A stretch of 16,060 nt of DNA from Clostridia bacterium (GTDB lineage: Bacteria > Bacillota_A > Clostridia > UBA1212 > UBA1255). Below, one piece after another: positions 7,523 to 14,489 of this stretch (its first letter is position 1; each line of letters opens with the position of its first letter). A program made the translations under genes and the position numbers. The DNA lies in assembly GCA_017522515.1 (NCBI GenBank), contig JAFWZH010000323.1, positions 1 to 16,060 of the forward strand, read 5' to 3'. The notes beneath the pieces are model-generated. The model was given only the letters and a program-made list of their open reading frames with translations, was not told where the DNA came from and did not search any database.

Positions 7523-8242
7523 TTACTTTTTATTTTGCGAGATAGTTTTTTTGCTGAGCTTTTCATACTCGGCAAAGAAAAACAACGGCAAATCTTTATT
7601 TTTTGTTACACCGTCATATGACACAGGTTCTTCAGTATGTCTTAATGAGAAACCTTGTTCTGCGGTTGCATTCAGATAGTAAGCCAAAGAGCGATGGAAA
7701 TGTTCAGTTTTGCCCCAAAACTCATTTGTAAAGGAATAAGGTTCAATATATGAGCTGATAGTTTTACCGTAACAAAAGCCTTTCTTATCTTTAACCCATT
7801 CACTGTCATAAAATGCAGGGTGTACGATAGAGTAGTAAAAAATGCCGCCCGGCTTTAATACTCTGTAACATTCAGAAAATACTTTTTCAATATTTTCAAC
7901 ATCCATTAGCACCTGATTACAAAAGATTAAATCATAACTTTCATTTTCATAAGGGAGGTTTTCTGTAATATCGCATATATCAAAAGTGCAGTTTTCATAA
8001 CGTGAACGGGCAATATGAATCATATTAGCAGAGCCGTCAACACCTATTACATCTGCACCGATATTTTGGAAATAATCAGTATAATATCCGTAGCCGCAAC
8101 CTAAATCTAATACTTTTTTACCTGACATTTCCTGAAAACGAGCCTTGACTACCCGTTTGTTGCTTTCAACAAAATCTGACTGCTCTTGGTCTTGTGTATA
8201 TTTCTTGGCTGCTTTATCCCATTGGTCAACTAATTTTTTCAT
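7523..8242 (-). CDS. Class I SAM-dependent methyltransferase
   Basis: This 239-residue cytosolic protein has the Rossmann methyltransferase motifs: motif I VLDLGCGYG (44-52), the acidic end of strand 2 (VIGVDGS, D69), the DICDITENLPY stretch, and the motif IV/post-I region YDLIFCNQVLMDV with VLKPGG. It belongs to the Methyltransf_11 type, which acts on many small molecules; the substrate cannot be told. The start is placed at 8242, with GAGGTG five bases upstream; the ATG at 8245 is equally in frame. The frame extending further up overlaps the previous gene and lacks a ribosome binding site. It is the last gene of the eight-gene operon. Confidence 0.85.
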   Translation of the reverse strand: MKKLVDQWDKAAKKYTQDQEQSDFVESNKRVVKARFQEMSGKKVLDLGCGYGYYTDYFQNIGADVIGVDGSANMIHIARSRYENCTFDICDITENLPYENESYDLIFCNQVLMDVENIEKVFSECYRVLKPGGIFYYSIVHPAFYDSEWVKDKKGFCYGKTISSYIEPYSFTNEFWGKTEHFHRSLAYYLNATAEQGFSLRHTEEPVSYDGVTKNKDLPLFFFAEYEKLSKKTISQNKK

Positions 8243-8252
8243 CATTTCACCT

Positions 8253-9041
8253 CTATCTTTTATTGAAAATTTGAAAATCATTGAATTTTTCATCTGATAA
8301 TTCTGCAAAAAGTCTCGGCGTGGAAATCTGACTTTCTAATCCTACTTTTTCCCAAGTAGCTGTCCAAATAAGATATGGCTCAAGCGGTAAACATTTTTTT
8401 ACTTTGATATGTGCACCGTCACGAACAAGCAAACCGTCTTTTGCAATCTTCTCGGCATCAAAATAAAGTCTTGCACCTGTTTTGTATTCAGCATTAATAT
8501 CCATTATAATTTTGCCTGATTGTTTAGAATTAACAACGATTTCTCCGCTGACACCACCACCGAACATTATGTAATCACTAAAATGAACAGGGTCTCCGAG
8601 TTGTTTTCCAATAGGTTCTTTTTCTGAAATGCTGAGATTATTCCAACTTTTTAGCATTCCGTCTTTCTGTATTTGATACCAATTTTCCATTGATGTACTA
8701 TGTATTAAAATTGGTGTTTCATAGGTTCGCAGAATTGTTTCATTATAACTGTGTCCATCATAATAGGTTTGAACTTCACTATATTCATCTTCCGTGATTG
8801 CTAAAATGCCGTTCAGATTATTTGCACCGCAGTATCCGATAAAATCACCGATAGCCATTTTCCAATCGTCGTGAAGCTGTTTGTTGATTTTTATAGTATA
8901 AGCACAACCATTGTTTGCACCAACAAGCATAGGTGTATCCATATCAGAGGGAAGAGTTAATATCATCCAAGATGAACCGTATTCAGAATTGGTTATGGGA
9001 TTTATATTGTTCTCTATAAAATCATCCACTCTATAAATCAC
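8253..9041 (-). CDS. Uncharacterised protein with a possible ADP-ribosyltransferase/KptA-like core
   Basis: This 262-residue protein is not one I can name. The segment ILIHSTSMENWYQIQKDGML followed by DPVHFSDYIMFGGGVSGEIVV resembles the H-(G/S)-T-x-x-x-x-I-x-x-x-G and V-H-x-S pattern of Tpt1/KptA RNA 2'-phosphotransferases and DarT-like ADP-ribosyltransferases, which use NAD+. The catalytic arginines of KptA are not obvious, so this is a fold guess. The N-terminal 120 residues are a separate, unrecognised domain with an acidic helix near ITEDEYSE. The GTG at 9041 is chosen because GGAG lies eight bases upstream; the first in-frame GTG (9050) overlaps that site. Spacing to its neighbours in the operon is about ten bases. 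Confidence 0.6.
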   Translation of the reverse strand: MIYRVDDFIENNINPITNSEYGSSWMILTLPSDMDTPMLVGANNGCAYTIKINKQLHDDWKMAIGDFIGYCGANNLNGILAITEDEYSEVQTYYDGHSYNETILRTYETPILIHSTSMENWYQIQKDGMLKSWNNLSISEKEPIGKQLGDPVHFSDYIMFGGGVSGEIVVNSKQSGKIIMDINAEYKTGARLYFDAEKIAKDGLLVRDGAHIKVKKCLPLEPYLIWTATWEKVGLESQISTPRLFAELSDEKFNDFQIFNKR

Positions 9042-9053
9042 ATTTATCACTCC

Positions 9054-9533
9054 TTACATTTCTTGAATAACATCTATTTCATCTTCGCCCGGAACTTCAA
9101 ATATTGAAGCAAATTTTACAGCAAGATTATCATCAACATAATAGGCATTTGTTTCTTCTGCAAGTACAGCATTGTTTCTCTTATTTAAGCGATATTTCCA
9201 TATTTCATCGCTGACGTCAATATAATGAAGCTCATATTCAATGCCACGGGATTTATAGAAATCTTTTACAGACTGCCGTTCAGCTTTTGTCCAGAAGCCC
9301 CAATCAAGAACGACATTAATATCGTTCTGAATAAGCTCTAAAGATTTATTTAACAGATATTTTTCTGTTCTTTCTACATATTCATCGTGTTTATCACCGC
9401 AATGCTGACCGAAAAGAGCAAGTGTTATCTCATCAACTGAAAGTAATACTGCATTGTTTTCAGCACAAAGTTTCTCTGCATATGTAGTTTTTCCGCAGCA
9501 GATTTTACCGCAGATTAAAAAGACTTTTACCAT
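9054..9533 (-). CDS. P-loop kinase-like ATP-binding protein (AAA_33 type)
   Basis: This protein of about 159 residues begins with a Walker A loop, GKICCGKT at residues 9-16. It continues with SVDEIT and VVLDWGFWTKAER (Walker B-like, with the WGF signature common in this group), and a basic lid (RLNKRN). Small P-loop proteins of this type include chloramphenicol phosphotransferase-like and other small-molecule kinases, so phosphorylation of a small molecule or nucleotide is likely, but the substrate is unknown. The ATG at 9533 is nine bases after AAGAGG; the ATG at 9542 overlaps the ribosome binding site. It ends within about 15 bases of the next gene's start. Confidence 0.75.
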   Translation of the reverse strand: MVKVFLICGKICCGKTTYAEKLCAENNAVLLSVDEITLALFGQHCGDKHDEYVERTEKYLLNKSLELIQNDINVVLDWGFWTKAERQSVKDFYKSRGIEYELHYIDVSDEIWKYRLNKRNNAVLAEETNAYYVDDNLAVKFASIFEVPGEDEIDVIQEM

Positions 9534-9549
9534 TAGTAACATCCTCTTA

Positions 9550-10320
9550 TTAGTCGTTAATTTCTTTTACTTCCGCCGTACCTGTAAAATACAATTGTCC
9601 CATTGCAATATTTGCACTTGATGTTGATATCGGAGAATAGTTTATAACAACACCTTTCAGATTTTGCAATTTATTGTAAATTATGAAACGGATTTCATGC
9701 TGATATGCCAAATCTTTTCTTTTATGCCATAATTCGGGATAATCCGATTGAGGTTCAATATAAAACTCTTTTGTTAAATCAATATCATAATTAACAATTT
9801 TGATTTTCCACTTATAATTATTTTTAATAAGTGCTTCACCAATAGAATCAATAATATGTCCTGCACTACCATAAAAGCCCGCAACTTCAGATGGTAATGT
9901 TCCATCTTGCAAAAAGCTCTCATACATTTTCGGTTCAAAATTGTATTTGAATTCACATGTTTTTATTTCGTTAGTACAATCAATTTCTCCAAATAGCTCT
10001 AATTCGTTTTTCTTTATTCCGTACATGCAAAACGCAAGCATCAAACGACTACTTTTTCTTCGCAAAAAGCAATATTCACCATCATCAATTATTTCTAAAT
10101 CATCTCCAAATCTTTGTTGGCTATCTTGTATGATTACTGAATTCTTTTTGCATCGAGCAAAGACACCTTCATACTTATCTCCTTGCTCATTGTTGTTACT
10201 TTCCTCCGCCTTTTTTATATATCCGTCAATAGCACCAAACCACGCTTCGCCATCTCGCAATTTTTCTATCCATTCTTGTTGTGAAATTTTCATACAAAGA
10301 ATCAAATCTTGTAATTCCAT
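9550..10320 (-). CDS. Uncharacterised DUF2971-like protein
   Basis: A protein of 256 residues without a firm family name. The N-terminal stretch EKLRDGEAWFGAIDGYIKKA with a nearby GDKYEG resembles proteins that open with a 'L-x-x-G-x-x-(Y/W)-F' strand and an E-rich helix. The C-terminal YQHEIRFIIY is like the Y-x-x-E-(W/Y/I)-R-(F/I)-I signature of DUF2971-type proteins, often found in mobile and phage-related loci. The biochemical role is unknown. The ATG at 10320 is preferred over 10329 because the latter sits directly on GAAAGG. It is the fifth gene of the operon, with a gap of about 17 bases from the HAD gene. Confidence 0.6.
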   Translation of the reverse strand: MELQDLILCMKISQQEWIEKLRDGEAWFGAIDGYIKKAEESNNNEQGDKYEGVFARCKKNSVIIQDSQQRFGDDLEIIDDGEYCFLRRKSSRLMLAFCMYGIKKNELELFGEIDCTNEIKTCEFKYNFEPKMYESFLQDGTLPSEVAGFYGSAGHIIDSIGEALIKNNYKWKIKIVNYDIDLTKEFYIEPQSDYPELWHKRKDLAYQHEIRFIIYNKLQNLKGVVINYSPISTSSANIAMGQLYFTGTAEVKEIND

Positions 10321-10337
10321 ATTTAACATCCTTTCTA

Positions 10338-11021
10338 CTATTGTCTTTCAATAAAATCAATTAACTGTTTTAAATTATATATTGTCCATTTATCATTATT
10401 TTCACCGCTTCTGTCAAGATAAAATGCCGAAAAGCCTTGCTCTCTTGCTCCGTCTGCTTCTTCTTTGCAATCGTCAACAAATATACTTTCAGAGGCGGTT
10501 ACTCCTTGTGCTTCAAGTGCAGCATTGAAAATAATCGGACTTGGTTTACCTGCACCGACTAAAGAGCTTGCAGTAAATGAGGTAAAATACTTTGCGATAC
10601 CAAGCTGTTGCAAAGTAAATTCAAGTGATGGTGAAGTATCACTAATAACTCCCATTTTATAGCCGTGTTTTTTGAAATATTCAAGCACCTCTACTGTTTC
10701 AGAGAACAATGCTTTGTCACCATTGCACCAAAGCTCATTAAAGAGTAAGTTAGCTTTGGGTTGAATATCTTCTGTAACACCTTCGCCTACAAGCAAATGA
10801 TAATAATATCTCTTGAAAAACTCACGTTCATCATCAAGCGTTTTATACCAAGGTTTTCTTCCTTCGCTTGCAAGGTTAAACAGCGACATCATCTTGTCGT
10901 AATTAAGTTCAAACGACTTGCCACTCCACTCTCTGATTGTCTTATCACGCCACGCTTCTTTTTCAGCAGTAAAATATGTTAAAGTTCCGTCACGGTCAAA
11001 GAATATTGCTTTGTAGTTCAT
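10338..11021 (-). CDS. HAD-family hydrolase (phosphatase)
   Basis: This 227-residue protein has all four haloacid dehalogenase motifs: the nucleophile D9 and D11 in FFDRDGTLT, S127 in ISDTS, K159 in GAGKPSPIIF, and D183/D184 in FVDDCKEEADGA. The helical cap between motifs I and II (about 15-100) is the C1 type of subfamily IA, which includes phosphoglycolate phosphatase-like and other small-phosphate-ester hydrolases. It is probably a soluble phosphatase; the substrate is unknown. The ATG at 11021 has GAGG seven bases upstream. The gap to the upstream GNAT gene is 9 bases. With the P-loop kinase-like protein the operon holds both a possible phosphorylating and a dephosphorylating enzyme. Confidence 0.9.
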   Translation of the reverse strand: MNYKAIFFDRDGTLTYFTAEKEAWRDKTIREWSGKSFELNYDKMMSLFNLASEGRKPWYKTLDDEREFFKRYYYHLLVGEGVTEDIQPKANLLFNELWCNGDKALFSETVEVLEYFKKHGYKMGVISDTSPSLEFTLQQLGIAKYFTSFTASSLVGAGKPSPIIFNAALEAQGVTASESIFVDDCKEEADGAREQGFSAFYLDRSGENNDKWTIYNLKQLIDFIERQ

Positions 11022-11030
11022 ATAGAGGCC

Positions 11031-11660
11031 TCATTTCCTATGCAAAATATGCCATACATCATCACCGGCGAATCCACATTTTCTATATAGTGCTTCAGGG
11101 TTAGTCGTATTATCTACTTTGCCTGAAACAGTTGCAAAAGCTGCAACATCTTTCATTCTGAACAGTAGTTCAGTTACTATCAATTGTCCTATTTTCTTTC
11201 CTCTGTATTGTGGCAATACCTGTATCCATTCAAGAATAAGTTCCTTCGCTTCTGTATCAAAATCAGCTATACCGCAACCAACATATTTATCCGTTGCTTT
11301 TTCCTTGACCATAATCCACAAAGCTGCATTGTAAACCGGTGTTTTAGTATAACTTTTAATAAGCTCTTTACTTACAGAGATGTCTGTATATGAATCGTTT
11401 ATTATCTGTACGATTGCTTTAATATCTTTCCTTGTTGCTGTTGTAATCTCAAGATCATTAGTTATAACTTTCGGTATTTCTTTGAGATTGTGGTACAAGC
11501 GAAAATATTTTTCGTCTATATAATCTGATAATATCTCCGCACTGAAATCATTATCGTGCAGAATTTTCATATCAGGCGGTATTGTAATATTTTTAGTTTT
11601 CCAATACGGAATAGAAAGAGTACCGCAAGGATTATTTAAATATTCGGTAAGTGTAATCAT
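11031..11660 (-). CDS. GNAT-family N-acetyltransferase
   Basis: This 209-residue protein has a GNAT domain from about residue 70. Acetyl-CoA-binding motif A is EWIQVLPQYRGKKIGQLIV (144-162, pyrophosphate loop Q/RxxGxG-like QYRGKKIG), and NPEALYRKCGF is motif B. The first 65 residues (NNPCGTLSIPYWK and on) form an unusual N-terminal extension. Its ATG overlaps the stop of the HIT gene as ATGA, with CAGGAG inside the HIT coding end, so the two are translationally coupled. The acyl acceptor is unknown; GNATs in such clusters often modify antibiotics, but nothing here proves that. Confidence 0.9.
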   Translation of the reverse strand: MITLTEYLNNPCGTLSIPYWKTKNITIPPDMKILHDNDFSAEILSDYIDEKYFRLYHNLKEIPKVITNDLEITTATRKDIKAIVQIINDSYTDISVSKELIKSYTKTPVYNAALWIMVKEKATDKYVGCGIADFDTEAKELILEWIQVLPQYRGKKIGQLIVTELLFRMKDVAAFATVSGKVDNTTNPEALYRKCGFAGDDVWHILHRK

Positions 11661-12130
11661 TTTTTCTCCTGATTAAAGAATTGCTTCATCTTTTTAAATA
11701 ATATTTCTCTATCGCCATCTGATAATATTGTTTCTTTTTTATTATCATAGTGATGACCGAACTCTTCGTCAAAATAACTATTACCATTTATAATTATAGG
11801 TTTTTCGTGCCGAGGTCTTACATGCAGATGTAAGTGTGGATAGGGGTTAGTTGATTTGAAAAAATCATTCATCAAACAACTCCAATTGCATAAATCAGCT
11901 TCTAATACATTTTTTAAACAACCTTCAATTTTTGCAATGATTTCTTTTAGTTCAATCCATTCCAACAAGTCGATAGCAGACAGATTTGCACAATGCCGTT
12001 TAAGAACCACAACACATCTACCCAAATAATCTTGTTTATCAGCAAAAAACACATACCAATACACACTTTCGTATAAGATGTTTTGTTTTTCTGTGTCAGT
12101 AAAATTGCACCAACAACAGTCTTTTGCCAT
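11657..12130 (-). CDS. HIT-family protein (nucleotidyl hydrolase/transferase)
   Basis: This 157-residue protein carries the histidine triad HLHLHVRPRH (99-108), the H-x-H-x-H motif whose middle histidine is the nucleophile in Ap4A hydrolases and related nucleotidyl transferases. An N-terminal CCWC cluster (residues 6-9) could bind zinc, as in some HIT proteins. The C-terminal 50 residues are longer than in minimal HIT proteins. The start at 12130 has AGAGG seven bases upstream; the in-frame GTG at 12136 lies on that site. It is coupled to the next GNAT through a 4-base overlap. The substrate is unknown, but a nucleotide ester or nucleotide-modified small molecule is likely. Confidence 0.85.
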   Translation of the reverse strand: MAKDCCWCNFTDTEKQNILYESVYWYVFFADKQDYLGRCVVVLKRHCANLSAIDLLEWIELKEIIAKIEGCLKNVLEADLCNWSCLMNDFFKSTNPYPHLHLHVRPRHEKPIIINGNSYFDEEFGHHYDNKKETILSDGDREILFKKMKQFFNQEKK

Positions 12131-12142
12131 TTTCACACCTCT

Positions 12143-13141
12143 TTATAATGATACTCTGTATCTTTGCGACCATTTTTCGTCTTCATAGAACTCATTCATT
12201 AAAGTTCCGCCGTTTTTGAGAATGGTTTTAATAGCTGATTTGTTGAACTTATACGGGACAATATCAACACTTGTCATACCCATATTTCTGCAAATTTCCA
12301 AGGCTGATTCAAGCATTTTTGTGCCAAGCCCTTTACCTCTGTGCCAAGGCACTATTCCTGCATGCAGATGACCTCTATGTGTATTCTTTTGATTGATTTC
12401 AATTGCACCTAATATTTCACTTGTATCATCAACAAAAAAGTATAGAGTACAAGGCACACCTGTTGACAACATAGAACCTGTTGTTCTGTCATCCTCACAC
12501 CATTCGAGCCACTTTGAATAGGATACATTTGCACCTAAGCTTTTACTGTATCGTCTTAACAATTCGGGTTGGATGTTTTCCTCTATCGATTCCCATTTGT
12601 CCATCATTTGAATATATGCTTCTTCATGAGTTTCATCGGAAATCACAAGTGAATATTTCTTTGGTTCCAGAGTTTTCATCATAACATAAGCTTTTATCTT
12701 TTTGCCGTATTCTGTTTTAAGCTTTTTAAGTTCCACAATATTGAAACCATATTTCTTATACAGATTTATTGCTGCAAGATTATCTTTTGTTGTCTGAACT
12801 CCGATTTGATTAAATCCTTTAGAATGCAGATATTCAAAAGCATATTCAACAGCAAATTTTCCGACACCTTGATGCTTATACTTATCTGAAACAACAAGCA
12901 TTGATATCCAGGCTGTATCGGCATTTAGCAAGCCGTTTAGCTTCAACCAAGCACAGACATCGTTATCAGCACAAATCAAAAAGTTTTCTTCATCAGCATC
13001 ACAAGCATTTTCATCAAAAATACATTTCCATTCTGACAACGAATGATATGTTGAATGGAGAGCTGCAATGTTACTTGTTTCAGACATTATTGATGCTACA
13101 TAATGAACATCTTCTACCACTAATGGTTTTACATAATACAT
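12143..13141 (-). CDS. Tandem GNAT acetyltransferase (two GNAT domains)
   Basis: This 332-residue protein is two GNAT domains in a row. The first (about 1-158) has motif A SMLVVSDKYKHQGVGKFAVE (KYKHQGVG 87-94) and motif B NLAAINLYKKYGF. The second (about 162-332) has GIVPWHRGKGLGTKML (HRGKGLG 267-273) and matches the YjbC-like GNAT type with NKSAIKTILKNGG. Both acetyl-CoA loops are intact, so both domains could be active, or one may bind the acceptor. It is the first gene of the operon; AGAGG lies seven bases before ATG, and the transcript leader carries a terminator hairpin about 25 bases upstream. Confidence 0.9.
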   Translation of the reverse strand: MYYVKPLVVEDVHYVASIMSETSNIAALHSTYHSLSEWKCIFDENACDADEENFLICADNDVCAWLKLNGLLNADTAWISMLVVSDKYKHQGVGKFAVEYAFEYLHSKGFNQIGVQTTKDNLAAINLYKKYGFNIVELKKLKTEYGKKIKAYVMMKTLEPKKYSLVISDETHEEAYIQMMDKWESIEENIQPELLRRYSKSLGANVSYSKWLEWCEDDRTTGSMLSTGVPCTLYFFVDDTSEILGAIEINQKNTHRGHLHAGIVPWHRGKGLGTKMLESALEICRNMGMTSVDIVPYKFNKSAIKTILKNGGTLMNEFYEDEKWSQRYRVSL

Positions 13142-13157
13142 AAAACAACCTCTTTCT

Positions 13158-13195
13158 AAAAAATTTAAGGCACCTCCGAAAATCGAAGATGCCTT
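13158..13195 (-). terminator. Leader terminator (attenuator) of the cargo operon
   Basis: On the minus strand, AAGGCATCTTCGA (13195-13183) pairs over all 13 positions (two G-U) with TCGGAGGTGCCTT (13179-13167) around a TTT loop. AAA and then TTTTTT follow. It sits between the operon promoter and its first gene, so unless it is overcome, transcription stops before the GNAT gene. Confidence 0.85.
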
Positions 13196-13221
13196 GTAAA
13201 TTCAGAAAGATATGTATTACA

Positions 13222-13278
13222 TCAATCACAAACGGACAAAACGGCTCTCCGATTTCGGATATTAAGATTATTCATCAT
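13222..13278 (-). CDS. Leader peptide of the attenuator
   Basis: A 17-18 codon ORF (MNNLNIRNRRAVLSVCD from ATG 13275, or one Met earlier) follows AGGTGG (13289-13284) at 5-8 bases and ends with TGA 13224-13222. It lies between the promoter and the terminator hairpin. Codons 8-11 form a segment (13253-13243) that can pair with the 5' arm of the terminator (13193-13182) over 11 bp with one bulge, giving an antiterminator. The peptide is not recognised. It contains R-N-R, the pattern of macrolide arrest motifs, but a ribosome halted there would cover the antiterminator segment, so that reading is uncertain. Confidence 0.65.
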   Translation of the reverse strand: MMNNLNIRNRRAVLSVCD

Positions 13279-13285
13279 TTTGTCC
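13234..13285 (-). ncRNA. Alternative RNA stems in the operon leader
   Basis: GGACAAAA (13285-13278, over the leader's ribosome binding site edge and first ATG) can pair perfectly with TTTTGTCC (13241-13234), enclosing CCG/CGG (13258-13249). This fold would occupy the antiterminator segment's surroundings and hinder leader translation. Together with antiterminator and terminator stems it makes a set of mutually exclusive structures, the mark of a transcription attenuator. Confidence 0.6.
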
Positions 13286-13309
13286 ACCTGCCTTTTAATA
13301 TTTCATATA

Positions 13310-13338
13310 ATTCTAATACTGTTTCCGTGAATTGTCAA
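13310..13338 (-). promoter_or_regulatory. Promoter of the eight-gene cargo operon
   Basis: On the minus strand, TTGACA (13338-13333), a 17-base spacer and TAGAAT (13315-13310) form a near-perfect sigma-A promoter. Transcription would begin near 13303, giving a leader of about 160 bases before the first gene. Confidence 0.85.
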
Positions 13339-13357
13339 CAACTTTGAATGTCCGACT

Positions 13358-13420
13358 GCAAAAGTGTTGATTTTAAGTGCAAAAATGTTTGAAAATTTCG
13401 CAAAAAAGTAGCTTTTTTAT
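13358..13420 (+). repeat. Three 21-bp phased GCAAAA repeats
   Basis: GCAAAA begins at 13358, 13379 and 13400, exactly 21 bases (two helical turns) apart, each followed by a GT two bases on (GCAAAAGTGT, GCAAAAATGT, GCAAAAAAGT). They lie between the divergent operon promoter and the promoter of the unknown gene. They may be operator sites or bend-inducing A-tracts. Confidence 0.45.
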
Positions 13421-13432
13421 CATTTTTTTGTG

Positions 13433-13461
13433 TTGAGCATTGCCCTTAACTTTCATATTAT
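13433..13461 (+). promoter_or_regulatory. Promoter of the unknown 323-residue gene, with a stem in its leader
   Basis: TTGAGC (13433-13438), a 17-base spacer and TATTAT (13456-13461) make a fair sigma-A promoter. Downstream, TAGCTGT (13465-13471) and ACAGCTA (13487-13493) form a perfect 7-bp inverted repeat before the gene's ribosome binding site. Confidence 0.5.
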
Positions 13462-13517
13462 TAATAGCTGTGACGATAGGAGTTATACAGCTAATAAATA
13501 TGAAAGGAACTGTTTAT

Positions 13518-14489
13518 ATGGACAACAGACAAAACAATTTTAAGGAACTTTTTACCGGAGGAAAATTTGCAATTTTCATTATGCAGCAAAACGGGGAGGC
13601 AACGGATGTCGCTTTGCGTGTGTGCAAGTGCTGTGACGACGGATTTCTGTTAAACCGCAGCTGCTTTGATTTCAGCAATGTCGCAGACGATCTGCCCGAA
13701 ATCAGAAAGGCAATCGCGGAGCCTGATGTCAAAATCATCCTCACCTGCGAAGAGGACAAGACCTACCTTGTGAACAAGTTCGGCATCACCACCGAAAATA
13801 TGTATATGTTGCAGGATATTGCCGAAGGGATTTTACAAGGTGAAATCCCGCGGGATACGCTTCAGACATTTACCGGCATTCACCTGATTTTCTATCCGCA
13901 AGAAGACTGTTCAAATGACACCTTATCGCAAAAAACAGAAACCATCCGTAAGGATATCAACAATCTCTTGCATTATCTGAAGCTGAAAGAGGCTATGCCA
14001 ATCAAACCGGAACGCAATCCCTATATGGATGCTTTTGTGAAGAAGACCGCTAACGAAAGCTACATTGTTGCCGGAATAAAACTCTTGGAACGTTATGGTC
14101 ATAAGTATTTTTGTGCTATAAAAAATACTCCGACATACGACAGTATTATGGTTGATACCGAATCAGAGGACTTGCAGGATCTGCACGATTTTTTGTGCAG
14201 CTGCGATATCGCAATCGGCTACGATTTGTCCGATTCCATAAAGTTTATTGTGGACAGGTTCAATTCAAGCCCTGTTTTACTTGACATTATGTTCATTGAT
14301 CTTCACGATGTCGCCAATGAGTTTCTGTGCAAGGACTACGAAAACACCGGCGGATATCTGTATCTGTTGAATCGCTTTTTACTGGCATATAAGCAACTGC
14401 ACTACGATACAGATTTTGACACCTTGCTGGACTTCTGCACACTTATGAAGGAAATCTCAATCCAATACAAAAAAGCCACAAACACGTAA
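13518..14489 (+). CDS. Unknown protein with two similar halves, possibly degenerate RNase H/DnaQ-like
   Basis: This 323-residue protein is not recognised. The ATG at 13518 has GAAAGGA about nine bases upstream; the longer frame from 13440 would add a hydrophobic stretch but has no ribosome binding site. Two segments read alike: 52-106 (LPEIRKAI, KIILTCEEDKTYLVNKFG, MLQDIAEGIL) and 214-270 (LQDLHDFL, IAIGYDLSDSIKFIVDRF, FIDLHDVANEFL). Each follows the order helix, strand, D/E-rich turn, helix, D-helix seen in DnaQ/RNase H-type 3'-5' exonucleases, without a full DEDD set. A duplicated, inactive fold is one reading, by inference only. Codon use is clearly more GC-rich than that of its neighbours, a sign of separate transfer. 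Confidence 0.6.
   Translation: MDNRQNNFKELFTGGKFAIFIMQQNGEATDVALRVCKCCDDGFLLNRSCFDFSNVADDLPEIRKAIAEPDVKIILTCEEDKTYLVNKFGITTENMYMLQDIAEGILQGEIPRDTLQTFTGIHLIFYPQEDCSNDTLSQKTETIRKDINNLLHYLKLKEAMPIKPERNPYMDAFVKKTANESYIVAGIKLLERYGHKYFCAIKNTPTYDSIMVDTESEDLQDLHDFLCSCDIAIGYDLSDSIKFIVDRFNSSPVLLDIMFIDLHDVANEFLCKDYENTGGYLYLLNRFLLAYKQLHYDTDFDTLLDFCTLMKEISIQYKKATNT

Noticed and set aside
13251..13257. R-N-R in the leader peptide as a macrolide arrest site that turns the operon on
   Set aside because: A ribosome halted there would cover the antiterminator segment, so induction by this route does not fit the visible pairings; kept only as a note.
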